Notes under the pieces: generated by a model
What the model was told of the DNA's origin: nothing
Database searches by the model: none
Seen by the model: only the letters and a program-made list of their open reading frames with translations
Source: Alphaproteobacteria bacterium
GTDB taxonomy: Bacteria > Pseudomonadota > Alphaproteobacteria > Acetobacterales > Acetobacteraceae
Length of the DNA: 64,000 nt
NCBI GenBank assembly: GCA_026400815.1
Contig: JAPLOI010000019.1
Location: 113,463-177,462, forward strand
Reading direction: 5' to 3'
Shown here: positions 1-8,286 of the stretch, piece after piece
How the letters are laid out: each line of letters starts with the position of its first letter
Numbering within the stretch: the stretch's first letter is position 1
Made by a program: the position numbers and the translations under genes

Positions 1-685
1 TCATCGCCCGCTTTTCCGGATCGCCGGAGAGATGCGGGTCGGTGCCCCAGCTGCCGGTGAACTTCGCGGTGTCCTTCAGCCCGGCCGCAGCCAGCAGGTC
101 GGCCAGCTTCACGCCGGTCCATTCCGCGCAGCCGACGCCGCCATTGGTCCATTGGTTGCCACGCGCGCCAGGTGCGAAGAAGGCGCGGCCATTGCCGCCG
201 CATTCCATCACCATGCGATGCGTCTGCGCCTGGAAGCGCTGCTTCAGCTCGCCCAGCGTGAGGGACAGCGGCGCGTTCACCTCGCCCTGAACGGTGATCT
301 TCCAGGCATCGGCGTTCGGGGCCTCATCCGGCAGGCCGCCATTGTTGCGCACGAAGAATTTCTCGGTCGGCGTGGTGTCGTCGTCCAGCAGGTGCTCCGG
401 CGTTTCCGCCACCAGCGGCTTGTCGCCGAGCACCACCAGGCCCTCGTGCTTGTCGGGATAGTCGAGCATCTGCGGTCCCTTTCCCTGAGCCTGCGCCGCG
501 GGCACGGCGCCGCCACGGCGGCCTTCCGGGATTGCTCCCATAGGAACCGCCATAGCCAGCGCCGCGCCCAGGGCGGAGAGTGCACTTCCACGCAGCAGGT
601 CCCGCCGCCCGGTGGCGGATGCGCCGGCCTGCTCAGCCTGTTCCAAATGGCCACGCGTCGTGCTGCGTTCAATACGGACCATCAT
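1..685 (-). CDS. Sulfite oxidase-family molybdopterin enzyme, Tat-exported (5' part only)
   Basis: The visible 228 residues are the N-terminal part; the gene continues beyond the left edge of the window. A twin-arginine signal (GRRDLLRG followed by an Ala-rich hydrophobic stretch, about residues 28-55) indicates folded export to the periplasm. The mature part has TPTEKFFVRNN and the molybdenum-cofactor motif MECGGNGR, both hallmarks of the sulfite oxidase/SorA/SoxC fold, and GCAEWTGVKL after it. By family it should oxidise sulfite or a related sulfur compound with a periplasmic electron acceptor. Two adjacent ATGs (685 and 682) are possible starts. It lies 63 bp downstream of cinA on the same strand. 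The substrate cannot be decided because the catalytic cysteine-to-dimerisation half is only partly present. Confidence 0.85.
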   Translation of the reverse strand, partial: MMVRIERSTTRGHLEQAEQAGASATGRRDLLRGSALSALGAALAMAVPMGAIPEGRRGGAVPAAQAQGKGPQMLDYPDKHEGLVVLGDKPLVAETPEHLLDDDTTPTEKFFVRNNGGLPDEAPNADAWKITVQGEVNAPLSLTLGELKQRFQAQTHRMVMECGGNGRAFFAPGARGNQWTNGGVGCAEWTGVKLADLLAAAGLKDTAKFTGSWGTDPHLSGDPEKRAM

Positions 686-748
686 GGACTCCCCCAGGCT
701 TATGCTTGCGGGGGTTGTACAGACTGTTAAGCGTGGGGTGAAGCCACG

Positions 749-2020
749 TCAGCGCTTCTCGAAATCGGTCCGCTCGATCACCGGCAGCCCTTGCAGGTAG
801 CGGCGCAGGCAATCCAGGCCCATTTCCACGGCGCCGAGCCGGATCCACTCTCGCCCGCCCAGGATGCGCGCCCGGCGCACCACCGTGTCCCCTTCGCGGC
901 CCACCGCCACCCAGATGGTGCCGCCGAGATCCATGCGGTCGGCCCCCTCGTCGAGGTCGATCAGCACCGCCAGCGCATGGCTCGCCCCGGCATGCTCGCG
1001 CGCCGCCGAGGCCACTTCGGCTGCCATGGCTTCCGAGTATTCGCCGATATCCAGATGCGGCGGCAGGCCCAGCGCCTCGAATACCTGGCCACGCTCGCGC
1101 GCCACCAGGCCACGGCGGAACACGGCCTCCGCGCCGGGCAGGTGTGCGAGGCGCATGGCGATGTGCCCGGCGGTGAAGGTCTCCACCACCGCCAGGCGCC
1201 CGCCGGCGGCGGCCAGGCCGGCATTGACCACGCCTTCCAGCGTCTGGTCGTCTTCGCAGATGATGAAGTTGCCCAGACGCTCGCGGATCACCGCATCCAC
1301 CGGCCCCAGCTTGGCAGCGATGTCGGCGGCATCGGTGCCGCGAATGGTCAGCTTGGTCTCGATCTGCGGGTAATGCGCCCTAAAGCCCAGCTTCACGCCG
1401 CCGGTCGGGTCCAGATCCTCCACGCCTTGCAGCAGCTGGTCGATATGCGATTCACCCAGGCCGTAGCCGTGGTAGCGCTTCAGCCGGATGGTCGCCGGCG
1501 CCCCGGTGCGGGCCAGCAGGCGCGGGATAATCTGCTCCTCCAGCATGCGCCGCAGCTCGCGCGGCACGCCGGGGGTGAAGAAGAACCGCGCGCCGCCGAT
1601 ATCCAGCGCGAAGCCGCAGGCGGTGCCGATCGGGTTGTCCACCATCTCGCTGCCCACCGGCAGCATGGCCTGCTTGCGGTTGTTCGGCGGCATGGTGCGG
1701 CCGCGCCGGGTGAAGAAGCCCTCCATCGTGGCGAGCCAGCCCTCGTGCAGCTCCAGCTCCACGCCCGCCGCCTGGGCCGCGATCTCCTGGCTGAGATCGT
1801 CCACCGTCGGGCCAAGGCCGCCATTGACGATCACGATATCCGCCCGGCCGGCCGCCAGATGGAACGCGCTGAGCAACGTGGCCCGGTCGTCGCCCACCGT
1901 GGTGCCCCACACCACGCTCAGGCCCACATCCTCCAGCTTCTGGGTCATGTAGCTGAAGTTGGTGTTGACGATCTTGCCGGTCAGCACCTCGTCCCCGGTG
2001 CAGATGATCTCGATGCGCAC
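749..2020 (-). CDS. cinA: CinA-like protein with degenerate NMN amidase domain
   Basis: The N-terminal half (about residues 1-170) is a MoCF/CinA domain: it opens with RIEIICTGDEVLTGKIVNTN and has NGGLGPTVDD. The length (423 aa from the GTG at 2020, preceded by GGGGAGACGG) fits full-length CinA. The C-terminal half matches the nicotinamide-mononucleotide amidase (PncC) layout but the active-site motif usually read as ESCTGG is ETFTAG here, and the conserved TGIAGPGG loop is missing, replaced by LIDLDEGADRM. So by sequence the pyrophosphatase-like half may work while the amidase half is probably inactive. An upstream in-frame ATG at 2083 exists but lacks a good ribosome site. The neighbour downstream is a molybdoenzyme. 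Confidence 0.9.
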   Translation of the reverse strand: MRIEIICTGDEVLTGKIVNTNFSYMTQKLEDVGLSVVWGTTVGDDRATLLSAFHLAAGRADIVIVNGGLGPTVDDLSQEIAAQAAGVELELHEGWLATMEGFFTRRGRTMPPNNRKQAMLPVGSEMVDNPIGTACGFALDIGGARFFFTPGVPRELRRMLEEQIIPRLLARTGAPATIRLKRYHGYGLGESHIDQLLQGVEDLDPTGGVKLGFRAHYPQIETKLTIRGTDAADIAAKLGPVDAVIRERLGNFIICEDDQTLEGVVNAGLAAAGGRLAVVETFTAGHIAMRLAHLPGAEAVFRRGLVARERGQVFEALGLPPHLDIGEYSEAMAAEVASAAREHAGASHALAVLIDLDEGADRMDLGGTIWVAVGREGDTVVRRARILGGREWIRLGAVEMGLDCLRRYLQGLPVIERTDFEKR

Positions 2021-2090
2021 TTTCCGTCTCCCCAAGGCCGAACCGGCTTGCCGCATTACAACGCCCCGGCGCGGGATCGCCAAGGGGGGG

Positions 2091-2561
2091 CTAGCGGCTG
2101 GCCTTCTGGCTGTCGGCGAGGCCCTTGCCCATCAGCAGGCCGAGTTCCCCCGGCCGGTCGCGACACTCCCGCATCGTGCGGTAGGGCACCGCGGTGATTT
2201 CCGCGATCACGTTCAGCTTGCCGGCCACGTCCAGCGCGCTGAACTTCCGCGCGCCGGGCCGGCGTTCGTAGAGGGCCGCCACCGCCTGCACCGTGCGAAC
2301 CGGCACCACGCCGAGCACCTTGCTGTGCTCCGGCGTGATGTCGGCGGCCACCAGGATGCGCGGCGGGGGCGCATAGCCGGCCTGTTGTGGCGCCGGGCTG
2401 CGCGATGCGCCGGCAGGTGGCGCGGCACGCAGCTCGGTTTCGGGGAAATCCAGCTCCGAGCCGTTGTCCTGCACGAGATAGACCCGGCCCGAATCACTCT
2501 CCAGCACCCGGCCGCTGCGCTTGCCGTCGCGGTGCCATACCATCTGCCCGACCGTAAACAT
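2091..2561 (-). CDS. Hypothetical protein with SH3-like N-terminus
   Basis: A 156-aa protein starting MFTVGQMVWHRDGKRSGRV, with GAGGAA seven bases before the ATG at 2561. The first about 50 residues look like a small beta-barrel (KOW/SH3-like: VWHRDGK, GRVLESDSGRVYLV, DNGSELDFPETEL). A Pro/Ala-rich linker (about residues 54-75) leads to a helical C-terminal part containing RECRDRPGELGLLMGKG. There is no signal peptide or membrane segment. It sits between cinA and an aminotransferase on the same strand with gaps of about 50-70 bp, so it may be co-transcribed. I do not recognise the family and assign no function. Confidence 0.75.
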   Translation of the reverse strand: MFTVGQMVWHRDGKRSGRVLESDSGRVYLVQDNGSELDFPETELRAAPPAGASRSPAPQQAGYAPPPRILVAADITPEHSKVLGVVPVRTVQAVAALYERRPGARKFSALDVAGKLNVIAEITAVPYRTMRECRDRPGELGLLMGKGLADSQKASR

Positions 2562-2610
2562 GCTGCCGTTCCTCTCGTCGCGCCCGACGGAGTTGCCGGC
2601 ACGGGGCACC

Positions 2611-3888
2611 CTACGCCTTTGTGATCTCCGCGATGGCATCTTTCCAGGCCGCGATCGTCAGTTTCACGTCCGCCTCGGTATGCGCGGTGGAGACGTAGTA
2701 CTTGCTCTCGCCCTTCATGATGCCGCGCTTGCGCAGGGCGGCGTTGAAACGCTTCAGCATGTCGGTGTCGCCCTTCAGCGTGCCGCGGTAGTCGCGCACG
2801 GGCTCGCGGGTGAACACCACGTCGAACAGCACGGGCTCGCCCAGCACCTGGGCCGGCAGGCCGGCGGAGGCGAGCAGCTCGGCCAGCGTGCCCATCAGCT
2901 CGCGCCCGGTGGCAAACACGCGGTCATAGGTGCCGGGGCGCTTCAGCACCTCCAGCGTGGCCAGGCCCGCCACGGCGGAGACGGGGGCGGCGGAAAGCGT
3001 GCCGACCTGCATCAGGAAATCCTCGTCGGCCACGGCGGCGCGGTCGAAATGCGCCATCATGTCCGCCCGGCCGGCCACGGCGGCCAGGGCGAAGCCGCCG
3101 CCCATGATCTTGCCCAGGGTGCAGAGATCGGGCGTGACGCCGTAGTATTCCTGCGCGCCGCCATAGGAGAAGCGGAAGCCGGTAACGACCTCGTCGAAGA
3201 TCAGCGGGATGCCGAGTTCGGCGGTGATGCGGCGCAGGCCCTGCAGGAAGCCGGGGGCGGGCGGGATCAGGCGCTGGAACGGCTCCACGATCACGCCGGC
3301 CAGGTCGTCCTGGTGTTCGCGGATCAGGCTTTCCACGGTTTCCAGGTCGTTGAACGGGGCCACCAGCATCGTGTCCTGGATGGCGCGCGGAATGCCGGCG
3401 GAATCCGGCACCGGGAAGGGGAAGTTGCCCGGGCGCTTCGGCGCCAGGGACATGAGGGAAAAATCGCTCATGCCGTGGTAGCCGCCCTCGAACTTCAGGA
3501 TCTTGTCCTTCCTGCGGAAGGCGCGGGCGACGCGCATCGCATACAGGTCCGCCTCCGTGCCGGTGCAGACGAAGCGCACCTGCTCGGCGCAGGCCATGGC
3601 GGCGACGATCTCCTCGGCGAGCTGGATGCCGTGGCGGTTGTTGGCAAAGAACGTCGTGCCCTGCGGCACCTGGGCCTGCACCGCCGCCGTCACCTCCGGG
3701 TGGCCGTGGCCGATGAACATCGGGCCGGAGCCCAGCAGGAAATCGACGTATTCCCGCCCCTCCTCATCCCACACCCGGCCCGCCTTGCCCTCGCGGATCA
3801 TCATCTCCGCCGGCAGATTGCCGAAGCTGCCACCGGGCAGCACGCGGCGCGCCTGTTCAACCAGCGTCTGGGTGGGGGTGGTGTCCAT
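2611..3888 (-). CDS. Class III PLP aminotransferase, glutamate-1-semialdehyde aminomutase-like
   Basis: A 425-aa PLP enzyme beginning MDTTPTQTLVEQARRVLPGG. Family marks are FLLGSGPMFIGHGHP, GTEADLYAMRVARA, FEGGYHGMSDF, the DEVVTGFR loop and the PLP lysine in TLGKIMGGG. It resembles HemL (glutamate-1-semialdehyde 2,1-aminomutase) overall. Alphaproteobacteria normally make 5-aminolevulinate with ALA synthase, so a heme role is unlikely in this lineage and a related aminotransferase or aminomutase activity is more probable. The ATG at 3888 is chosen because the alignment-like start follows it; longer in-frame extensions upstream are Arg-rich and unlike the family. It is followed by the hypothetical gene at 2561 on the same strand. 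Confidence 0.85.
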   Translation of the reverse strand: MDTTPTQTLVEQARRVLPGGSFGNLPAEMMIREGKAGRVWDEEGREYVDFLLGSGPMFIGHGHPEVTAAVQAQVPQGTTFFANNRHGIQLAEEIVAAMACAEQVRFVCTGTEADLYAMRVARAFRRKDKILKFEGGYHGMSDFSLMSLAPKRPGNFPFPVPDSAGIPRAIQDTMLVAPFNDLETVESLIREHQDDLAGVIVEPFQRLIPPAPGFLQGLRRITAELGIPLIFDEVVTGFRFSYGGAQEYYGVTPDLCTLGKIMGGGFALAAVAGRADMMAHFDRAAVADEDFLMQVGTLSAAPVSAVAGLATLEVLKRPGTYDRVFATGRELMGTLAELLASAGLPAQVLGEPVLFDVVFTREPVRDYRGTLKGDTDMLKRFNAALRKRGIMKGESKYYVSTAHTEADVKLTIAAWKDAIAEITKA

Positions 3889-4036
3889 CTGGTGCCTCCG
3901 CCGTAGGGTCTGGCGGGAGCCTACACGCATTTTGCCGCGGCGCGATGGGTCAGGATCATTGCCGGTTTGACGTGCATCAATGCCGGCCCCCGCGCGGCAT
4001 GGCTTCCTACGCTCACTCTTGCGAAGGACCCATCCC

Positions 4037-4204
4037 ATGACCTCCGGCGAACAGCTCTTCCTGGCCCTGGCCCTCGCCACCATCGGCGGCTTCGGCCTGT
4101 GGCTCTTCTTCATCACCTCGCGCTACGACCGGTTCCGTGCCGGCAAGCCGGAAGCCCGGCGCTACGAGGCAGACCACGACATGGCCCACGCCGGCGCGGA
4201 CTGA
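4037..4204 (+). CDS. Small single-pass membrane protein, hypothetical
   Basis: A 55-aa protein, MTSGEQLFLALALATIGGFG onward. Residues about 6-27 form one hydrophobic helix (LFLALALATIGGFGLWLFFI), followed by a charged tail rich in Arg, Glu and Asp, so it is probably an inner-membrane peptide with a cytoplasmic tail. The gene is divergent from the aminotransferase gene and is followed by a GC-rich palindromic repeat. Codon use is GC-rich like the neighbours. No family recognised. Confidence 0.6.
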   Translation: MTSGEQLFLALALATIGGFGLWLFFITSRYDRFRAGKPEARRYEADHDMAHAGAD

Positions 4205-4280
4205 CCGCCAGCCCCAAGGGCGAAGGACACACGGGCCTCCCGGAAACGGGGGGCCCGCTTCGATTCCGGTGGGAGAGGCA

Positions 4281-4354
4281 AAGGCCAGGGCTCTGCCGTC
4301 GCGGCGCGAAGCCGCGCCACGGGGACCCGCTGGGGCCTTAGGCCCCAGACCCCT
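4281..4354. repeat. Left arm of a perfect 74-bp inverted repeat (GC-rich palindromic family)
   Basis: The 74 bases here are the exact reverse complement of 4915-4988. The arm itself holds two internal dyads: GCGGCGCG/CGCGCC around 4300-4318 and CTGGGGCCT/AGGCCCCAG around 4330-4348. A shortened third copy lies at 46153-46203. The arms flank the ORF at 4433-4822. Confidence 0.95.
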
Positions 4355-4432
4355 CTACTTTTGGCATGAGTCTTCGCCGCGAGACGCGGGGGCCAAAGGA
4401 CGGATTCAGGATGATTTGTGACGCGCGCCCGC

Positions 4433-4822
4433 CTATGGCGGCGCGCGAGCGGTGCCAGGAGGGCAAGGCTCCGGCGCGCGCTTGCCCGAAAGGCGCAGGC
4501 CGAGTCCTGGCAGGCAGCGCAGAATCCAGCCGATCCAGGCGCGTTGGCGGCGCAAACGGCGCAGGGCGCGCGGGTGGAGTAAGGGCGCGAGGTCGTCGAT
4601 GGTTTCGCCGGTGGGGGAGAAATGCCAATCCCGGCACGGGGTGCGCCAGGTACGTCCGTGGGCCGGGACCAGGGTGGCCACGACGGATTTGTTCCCGATG
4701 AGGACTGCCAGTAGGGCGAGCAGGAAGTGCAGCAGGGGCGCCGGAAAATGGACGCGATTCATCGCCTCCGCCAAGCGGCGAAGGGCGTCGGCTTCTCTCG
4801 GAGCGGCGACGGGATGTGGCAT
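4433..4822 (-). CDS. Small hypothetical protein enclosed by the 74-bp inverted repeat
   Basis: A 129-aa ORF, starting MPHPVAAPREADALRRLAEA if the ATG at 4822 is used (a GTG lies one codon upstream). It has one hydrophobic stretch (about residues 29-44, LLHFLLALLAVLIG) and then a Trp/Arg-rich part with TWRTPCRDWHFSPTGE and two Arg-rich helices. No clear ribosome site is visible. The bases upstream (4840-4915) are AT-rich and could hold a promoter. The ORF and its flanks lie between the two 74-bp arms, so the whole 4281-4988 block may be one unit. I do not recognise the family; it may be a lineage-specific protein or a chance ORF. Confidence 0.45.
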   Translation of the reverse strand: MPHPVAAPREADALRRLAEAMNRVHFPAPLLHFLLALLAVLIGNKSVVATLVPAHGRTWRTPCRDWHFSPTGETIDDLAPLLHPRALRRLRRQRAWIGWILRCLPGLGLRLSGKRAPEPCPPGTARAPP

Positions 4823-4914
4823 CACCGGTGACTATGCCAAACGCAACACCGATGGAAAAGGTTTATTATCCCGTACGTACTCAGAATTTTGGTATTAGGG
4901 ATAACCTAAGGTCA

Positions 4915-4988
4915 AGGGGTCTGGGGCCTAAGGCCCCAGCGGGTCCCCGTGGCGCGGCTTCGCGCCGCGACGGCAGAGCCCTGGCCTT
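4915..4988. repeat. Right arm of the perfect 74-bp inverted repeat
   Basis: Exact reverse complement of 4281-4354. Its last two bases are also part of the glmS stop codon (4987-4989 on the minus strand), so the repeat abuts the 3' end of glmS and could form a strong hairpin in the glmS transcript tail. Confidence 0.95.
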
Positions 4989-6810
4989 ACTCAACCGTGA
5001 CAGACTTCGCGAGATTCCGAGGCTGGTCCACATCGGTGCCTTTCAGCACGGCCACGTGATAGGCCAGGAGCTGCACCGGGATGGCGTAGAGGATGGGCGC
5101 CACGAAGGGGTCCACTGTTGGCATCACGATCGCATCCACTGAGATGCTGCGCAGCTTTTCTGCCCCCACGGCATCGCTGAGCACGATGATCTGGCCACCG
5201 CGGGCGGCGGCTTCCTGCACGTTGGAGGCGGTTTTTTCGAAGAGCGGGCCGGAGGGTGCGATGGCGATGATGGGCACGGATTTGTCGATCAGCGCGATCG
5301 GGCCGTGCTTCATTTCGCCGGCGGCGTAGCCTTCGGCGTGGATGTAGCAGATTTCCTTCAGCTTCAGCGCGCCTTCCAGCGCGATGGCGTAGTTGGCGCC
5401 GCGGCCGAGGTAGAGCACGTCTCGCGCTTCGGCCACGCGGCGGGCCACGCGCTGGATGGTCGCGGCCTGGTCCAGCACTTCGGCGGCGGCCGCCGGCACT
5501 GTGAGCAGCGCCTGGGTGAGGGCGGCTTCCCGCGCCTGGTCGATGGTGCCGCGGGCGCGGGCGAAGGCGATGGCCAGGCAGGCGAGCACCGTGAGCTGCG
5601 CGGTGAAGGCCTTGGTGGAGGCCACCGCGATTTCCGGCCCCGCGACGGTTTGCATCACCACATCTGATGCGCGGGCCATGGTGCTTTCGGGCACGTTCAC
5701 CACGGAGAGCACCGGCATGCCCTGGGCGCGCATGTAGTCCATCGCCGCGATGGTGTCGGCGGTTTCGCCGGACTGGGAGACGAGCACGCCCAGGCTGCCG
5801 GGGATCACCGGCGGCTCGCGGTAGCGGAACTCGCTGGCCACATCCACGTCGGCCGGCAGGCGGGCGATTTCCTCCAGCCAGTGGCGCCCGGCCATGGCGG
5901 CGAAATAGGCGCCGCCGCAGGCGCTGAGGCTCACGCGGGAGAGCTTGGCGGGATCGAAGGGCAGCTTGGGCAGGTTCACCGCGCGGGTGGCGGGGTCCAC
6001 CATCTGGTGCAGCGTGTCGCCGATCACGCCGGGGTGCTCATGGAGTTCCTTCTCCATGAAGTGCCGGTAGTTGCCCTTGCCCACGGCGGCGCCGGACAGC
6101 GCGGTGAGCTTCACCTCGCGCTTCACCTCCGCGCCCGTGGCATCGAGGAACACGGCGCCGGTGCGGCTGAGCACCGCCCAGTCGCCATTGCCGAGGAAGG
6201 CGATGCGGCGGGTGAGCGGTGCCAGCGCCAGGGCGTCGGAGCCCAGGAACATCTCGTCCTCGCCGAAGCCCACCGCCAGCGGCGCGCCGTGGCAGGCGCC
6301 CACCATCAGCTCCGGGTGGCCGGCGAAGACCATGGCCAGCGCGTAGGCGCCTTCCAGCCGGCGCAGCGCGGCACCGGCGGCCTCCACCGGGGCCATGCCT
6401 TGCTTCAGGTAGAGATCGACCAGCTGGGCCACCGTTTCGGTGTCCGTCTCGCTGCTGAAGACCTGCCCGGCCGCTTCCAGCTCCGCGCGCAGTTCGGCGT
6501 GGTTCTCGATGATGCCGTTGTGGACGATGGAAACGCGGGCGGTGCCGTGCGGGTGGGCGTTCCCCTCGGTGGGCGCGCCGTGCGTGGCCCAGCGTGTGTG
6601 GCCGATGCCGGTGGTGCCCGAAAGCGGGGTCGTCTCCAGCACCGCGGCCAGGTTGCCGAGCTTGCCCGGCGCGCGCCGGCGCTCGATATGCCCGTTCACC
6701 AGGGTGGCGATGCCCGCACTGTCGTAGCCGCGGTATTCAAGCCGCCGCAGCGATTCCAGCACCAGCGGGGCCGCCTGCCGCGTTCCGATCACGCCGATGA
6801 TGCCGCACAT
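4987..6810 (-). CDS. glmS: Glutamine--fructose-6-phosphate aminotransferase (isomerizing)
   Basis: GlmS makes glucosamine 6-phosphate from fructose 6-phosphate and glutamine, the first step toward UDP-GlcNAc for peptidoglycan and LPS. The 607-aa product starts MCGIIGVIGTR, giving the N-terminal nucleophile Cys after Met removal. The glutaminase half has LRRLEYRGYDSAGIA and GIGHTRWATHG; two SIS isomerase domains follow (about residues 285-420 and 455-595, with SQSGETADT). The C-terminal tail DQPRNLAKSVTVE is the family's standard ending that contributes to the sugar site. It lies 30 bp downstream of glmU on the same strand, consistent with a glmUS operon. No glmS ribozyme-like leader fits in the 30-bp gap. 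Confidence 0.98.
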   Translation of the reverse strand: MCGIIGVIGTRQAAPLVLESLRRLEYRGYDSAGIATLVNGHIERRRAPGKLGNLAAVLETTPLSGTTGIGHTRWATHGAPTEGNAHPHGTARVSIVHNGIIENHAELRAELEAAGQVFSSETDTETVAQLVDLYLKQGMAPVEAAGAALRRLEGAYALAMVFAGHPELMVGACHGAPLAVGFGEDEMFLGSDALALAPLTRRIAFLGNGDWAVLSRTGAVFLDATGAEVKREVKLTALSGAAVGKGNYRHFMEKELHEHPGVIGDTLHQMVDPATRAVNLPKLPFDPAKLSRVSLSACGGAYFAAMAGRHWLEEIARLPADVDVASEFRYREPPVIPGSLGVLVSQSGETADTIAAMDYMRAQGMPVLSVVNVPESTMARASDVVMQTVAGPEIAVASTKAFTAQLTVLACLAIAFARARGTIDQAREAALTQALLTVPAAAAEVLDQAATIQRVARRVAEARDVLYLGRGANYAIALEGALKLKEICYIHAEGYAAGEMKHGPIALIDKSVPIIAIAPSGPLFEKTASNVQEAAARGGQIIVLSDAVGAEKLRSISVDAIVMPTVDPFVAPILYAIPVQLLAYHVAVLKGTDVDQPRNLAKSVTVE

Positions 6811-6840
6811 ACGCTGCCAATCCCTGTTGCTGAAAAGAAG

Positions 6841-8193
6841 CTATTTCGTCTTCTTGCGGCTGGCCCGGAAGGCCGCCGCGCGGCCGGCCTTGATATCCTG
6901 CCGGGCGCGCCCGAAGGCCATGGCATCGGCCGGCACGTTCTCCGTGATCACGCTGCCGGCCGTGACCATCGCGCCGTCGCCGACCGAGACCGGCGCCACC
7001 AGGATGGAATCGGAGCCGATGAACACATCCGCCCCGATCACCGTGCGGTGCTTGGCGAAGCCGTCGTAGTTGCAGGTGATGGTGCCGGCGCCGATGTTGG
7101 TGCGCGCGCCGATCTCGGCATCGCCGATATAGGAGAGGTGGTTGGCCTTCACCCCGCGCCCCAGCTTCGCGGCCTTCACCTCCACGAAGTTGCCGACATG
7201 GGCTTCCTCGCCCACATCGGCGCCCGGGCGCAGCCGCGCGAACGGGCCGATGACCGCGCCAGCGCGCACCGTGCAGCCTTCCAGGTGGCTGAAGGCGCGG
7301 ATCTCCACGTTCGATTCCACGCTCACGCCGGGGCCGAACACCACGTTGGGGGCGATGCTGACATCGGTGCCGAAGCGTGTGTCGGTGGAAAGGAATACCG
7401 TCTCCGGTGCCGTCATCGTCACGCCGGCATCCATCGCGGCACGGCGCAGGCGTTGCTGTACGGTGGCCTCCGCCTCGGCCAGTTCTGAGCGCGAATTGAT
7501 GCCGCGCAGCTCCGCCTCCGGCCCCACCACGGCGGCCACGCGCTTGCCCTCGGCGCGGGCCAGGGCGACCAGGTCGGTGAGGTAGTATTCGCCGGCGGCG
7601 TTGTCGTTGCGCACGGCGGCCAACCAGCGCGCCATGTCGGCACCGGGGCCGCACAGCACGCCGGCATTGCACAGGCCGACCGAGAGTTCCTCGGGCGTGG
7701 CGTCCTTCGCCTCCACGATGCGCTGCACCTCGTCCTCGGTGCCGATCACCCGGCCGTAGCGGCCTGGCACCGCCGGGCGCATCGCCACCAGCGCCAGCCC
7801 CGCGCCGCCGCTGCGCCGTGCGAGAAGTGCCCGCAGCGTTTCCTCCGACATCAGCGGGTTGTCGGCATAGAGCACCGCCACATCGCCCGTGCCGAAATGC
7901 GGCACCGCCTGCAGCGCCGCGTGCGCCGTGCCCAGCCGCTCGGCCTGCACCACGCAGGCATGGGGGGCAGCGACCTTTTCCAGGGCCGCCATATCCGGCC
8001 CCACCACCACCACGATCCGCTCGAACACCGCCTCGCACGCCGCCAGCAGGTGGCGCAGCATGGGCCGGCCGGCGATCGGGTGCAGCGCCTTCGGCAGGGC
8101 GGACTTCATGCGTGTGCCCATGCCGGCCGCCAGCACCACGGCCGTTGTGCCAGCCATCGGGGGGGAAAGGGCAGGGGATGCGACCGTGCTCAT
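6841..8193 (-). CDS. glmU: Bifunctional UDP-GlcNAc pyrophosphorylase / GlcN-1-P acetyltransferase
   Basis: GlmU acetylates glucosamine 1-phosphate and then couples it to UTP, giving UDP-GlcNAc. The N-terminal nucleotidyltransferase carries LAAGMGTRMKS (residues 21-31) and LYADNPL; the C-terminal part (from about residue 265) is a left-handed beta-helix of hexapeptide repeats with RLRPGADVGEEAHVGNFVEV, NHLSYIGDAEIG and GTITCNYDG, including the acetyltransferase site. The 450-aa length is normal. Two starts are possible, ATG 8193 and ATG 8157 (MAGTTAVVLAAG); neither has a strong ribosome site, and the shorter one begins right at the conserved strand. Its stop is 30 bp before glmS. Confidence 0.98.
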   Translation of the reverse strand: MSTVASPALSPPMAGTTAVVLAAGMGTRMKSALPKALHPIAGRPMLRHLLAACEAVFERIVVVVGPDMAALEKVAAPHACVVQAERLGTAHAALQAVPHFGTGDVAVLYADNPLMSEETLRALLARRSGGAGLALVAMRPAVPGRYGRVIGTEDEVQRIVEAKDATPEELSVGLCNAGVLCGPGADMARWLAAVRNDNAAGEYYLTDLVALARAEGKRVAAVVGPEAELRGINSRSELAEAEATVQQRLRRAAMDAGVTMTAPETVFLSTDTRFGTDVSIAPNVVFGPGVSVESNVEIRAFSHLEGCTVRAGAVIGPFARLRPGADVGEEAHVGNFVEVKAAKLGRGVKANHLSYIGDAEIGARTNIGAGTITCNYDGFAKHRTVIGADVFIGSDSILVAPVSVGDGAMVTAGSVITENVPADAMAFGRARQDIKAGRAAAFRASRKKTK

Positions 8194-8286
8194 GCCCCGG
8201 GGAGTAGCGGCCCGGACTGTGCCGTGTCAAAGGAAGCGCAATCACGCTTCGTTTCCCGAACACGCCGGGCACCAGGAATCGACCGC

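Noticed and set aside
791..2197. Long open frame opposite cinA
   Set aside because: It is a shadow of the cinA codons. The product is His/Ala/Arg-rich with no domain, a normal effect of GC-rich third positions. The same applies to long opposite frames over the other genes, e.g. 9920-12253 minus and 30554-32692 minus.
4281..4988. Insertion sequence or transposon
   Set aside because: The 74-bp arms are perfect, but the enclosed ORF has no transposase motif and no flanking target duplication is visible, so it is reported as an inverted-repeat unit only.
4987..6840. glmS ribozyme
   Set aside because: Only 30 bp separate glmU and glmS and the GC-rich Gram-negative context argues against it; no ribozyme core can fit.
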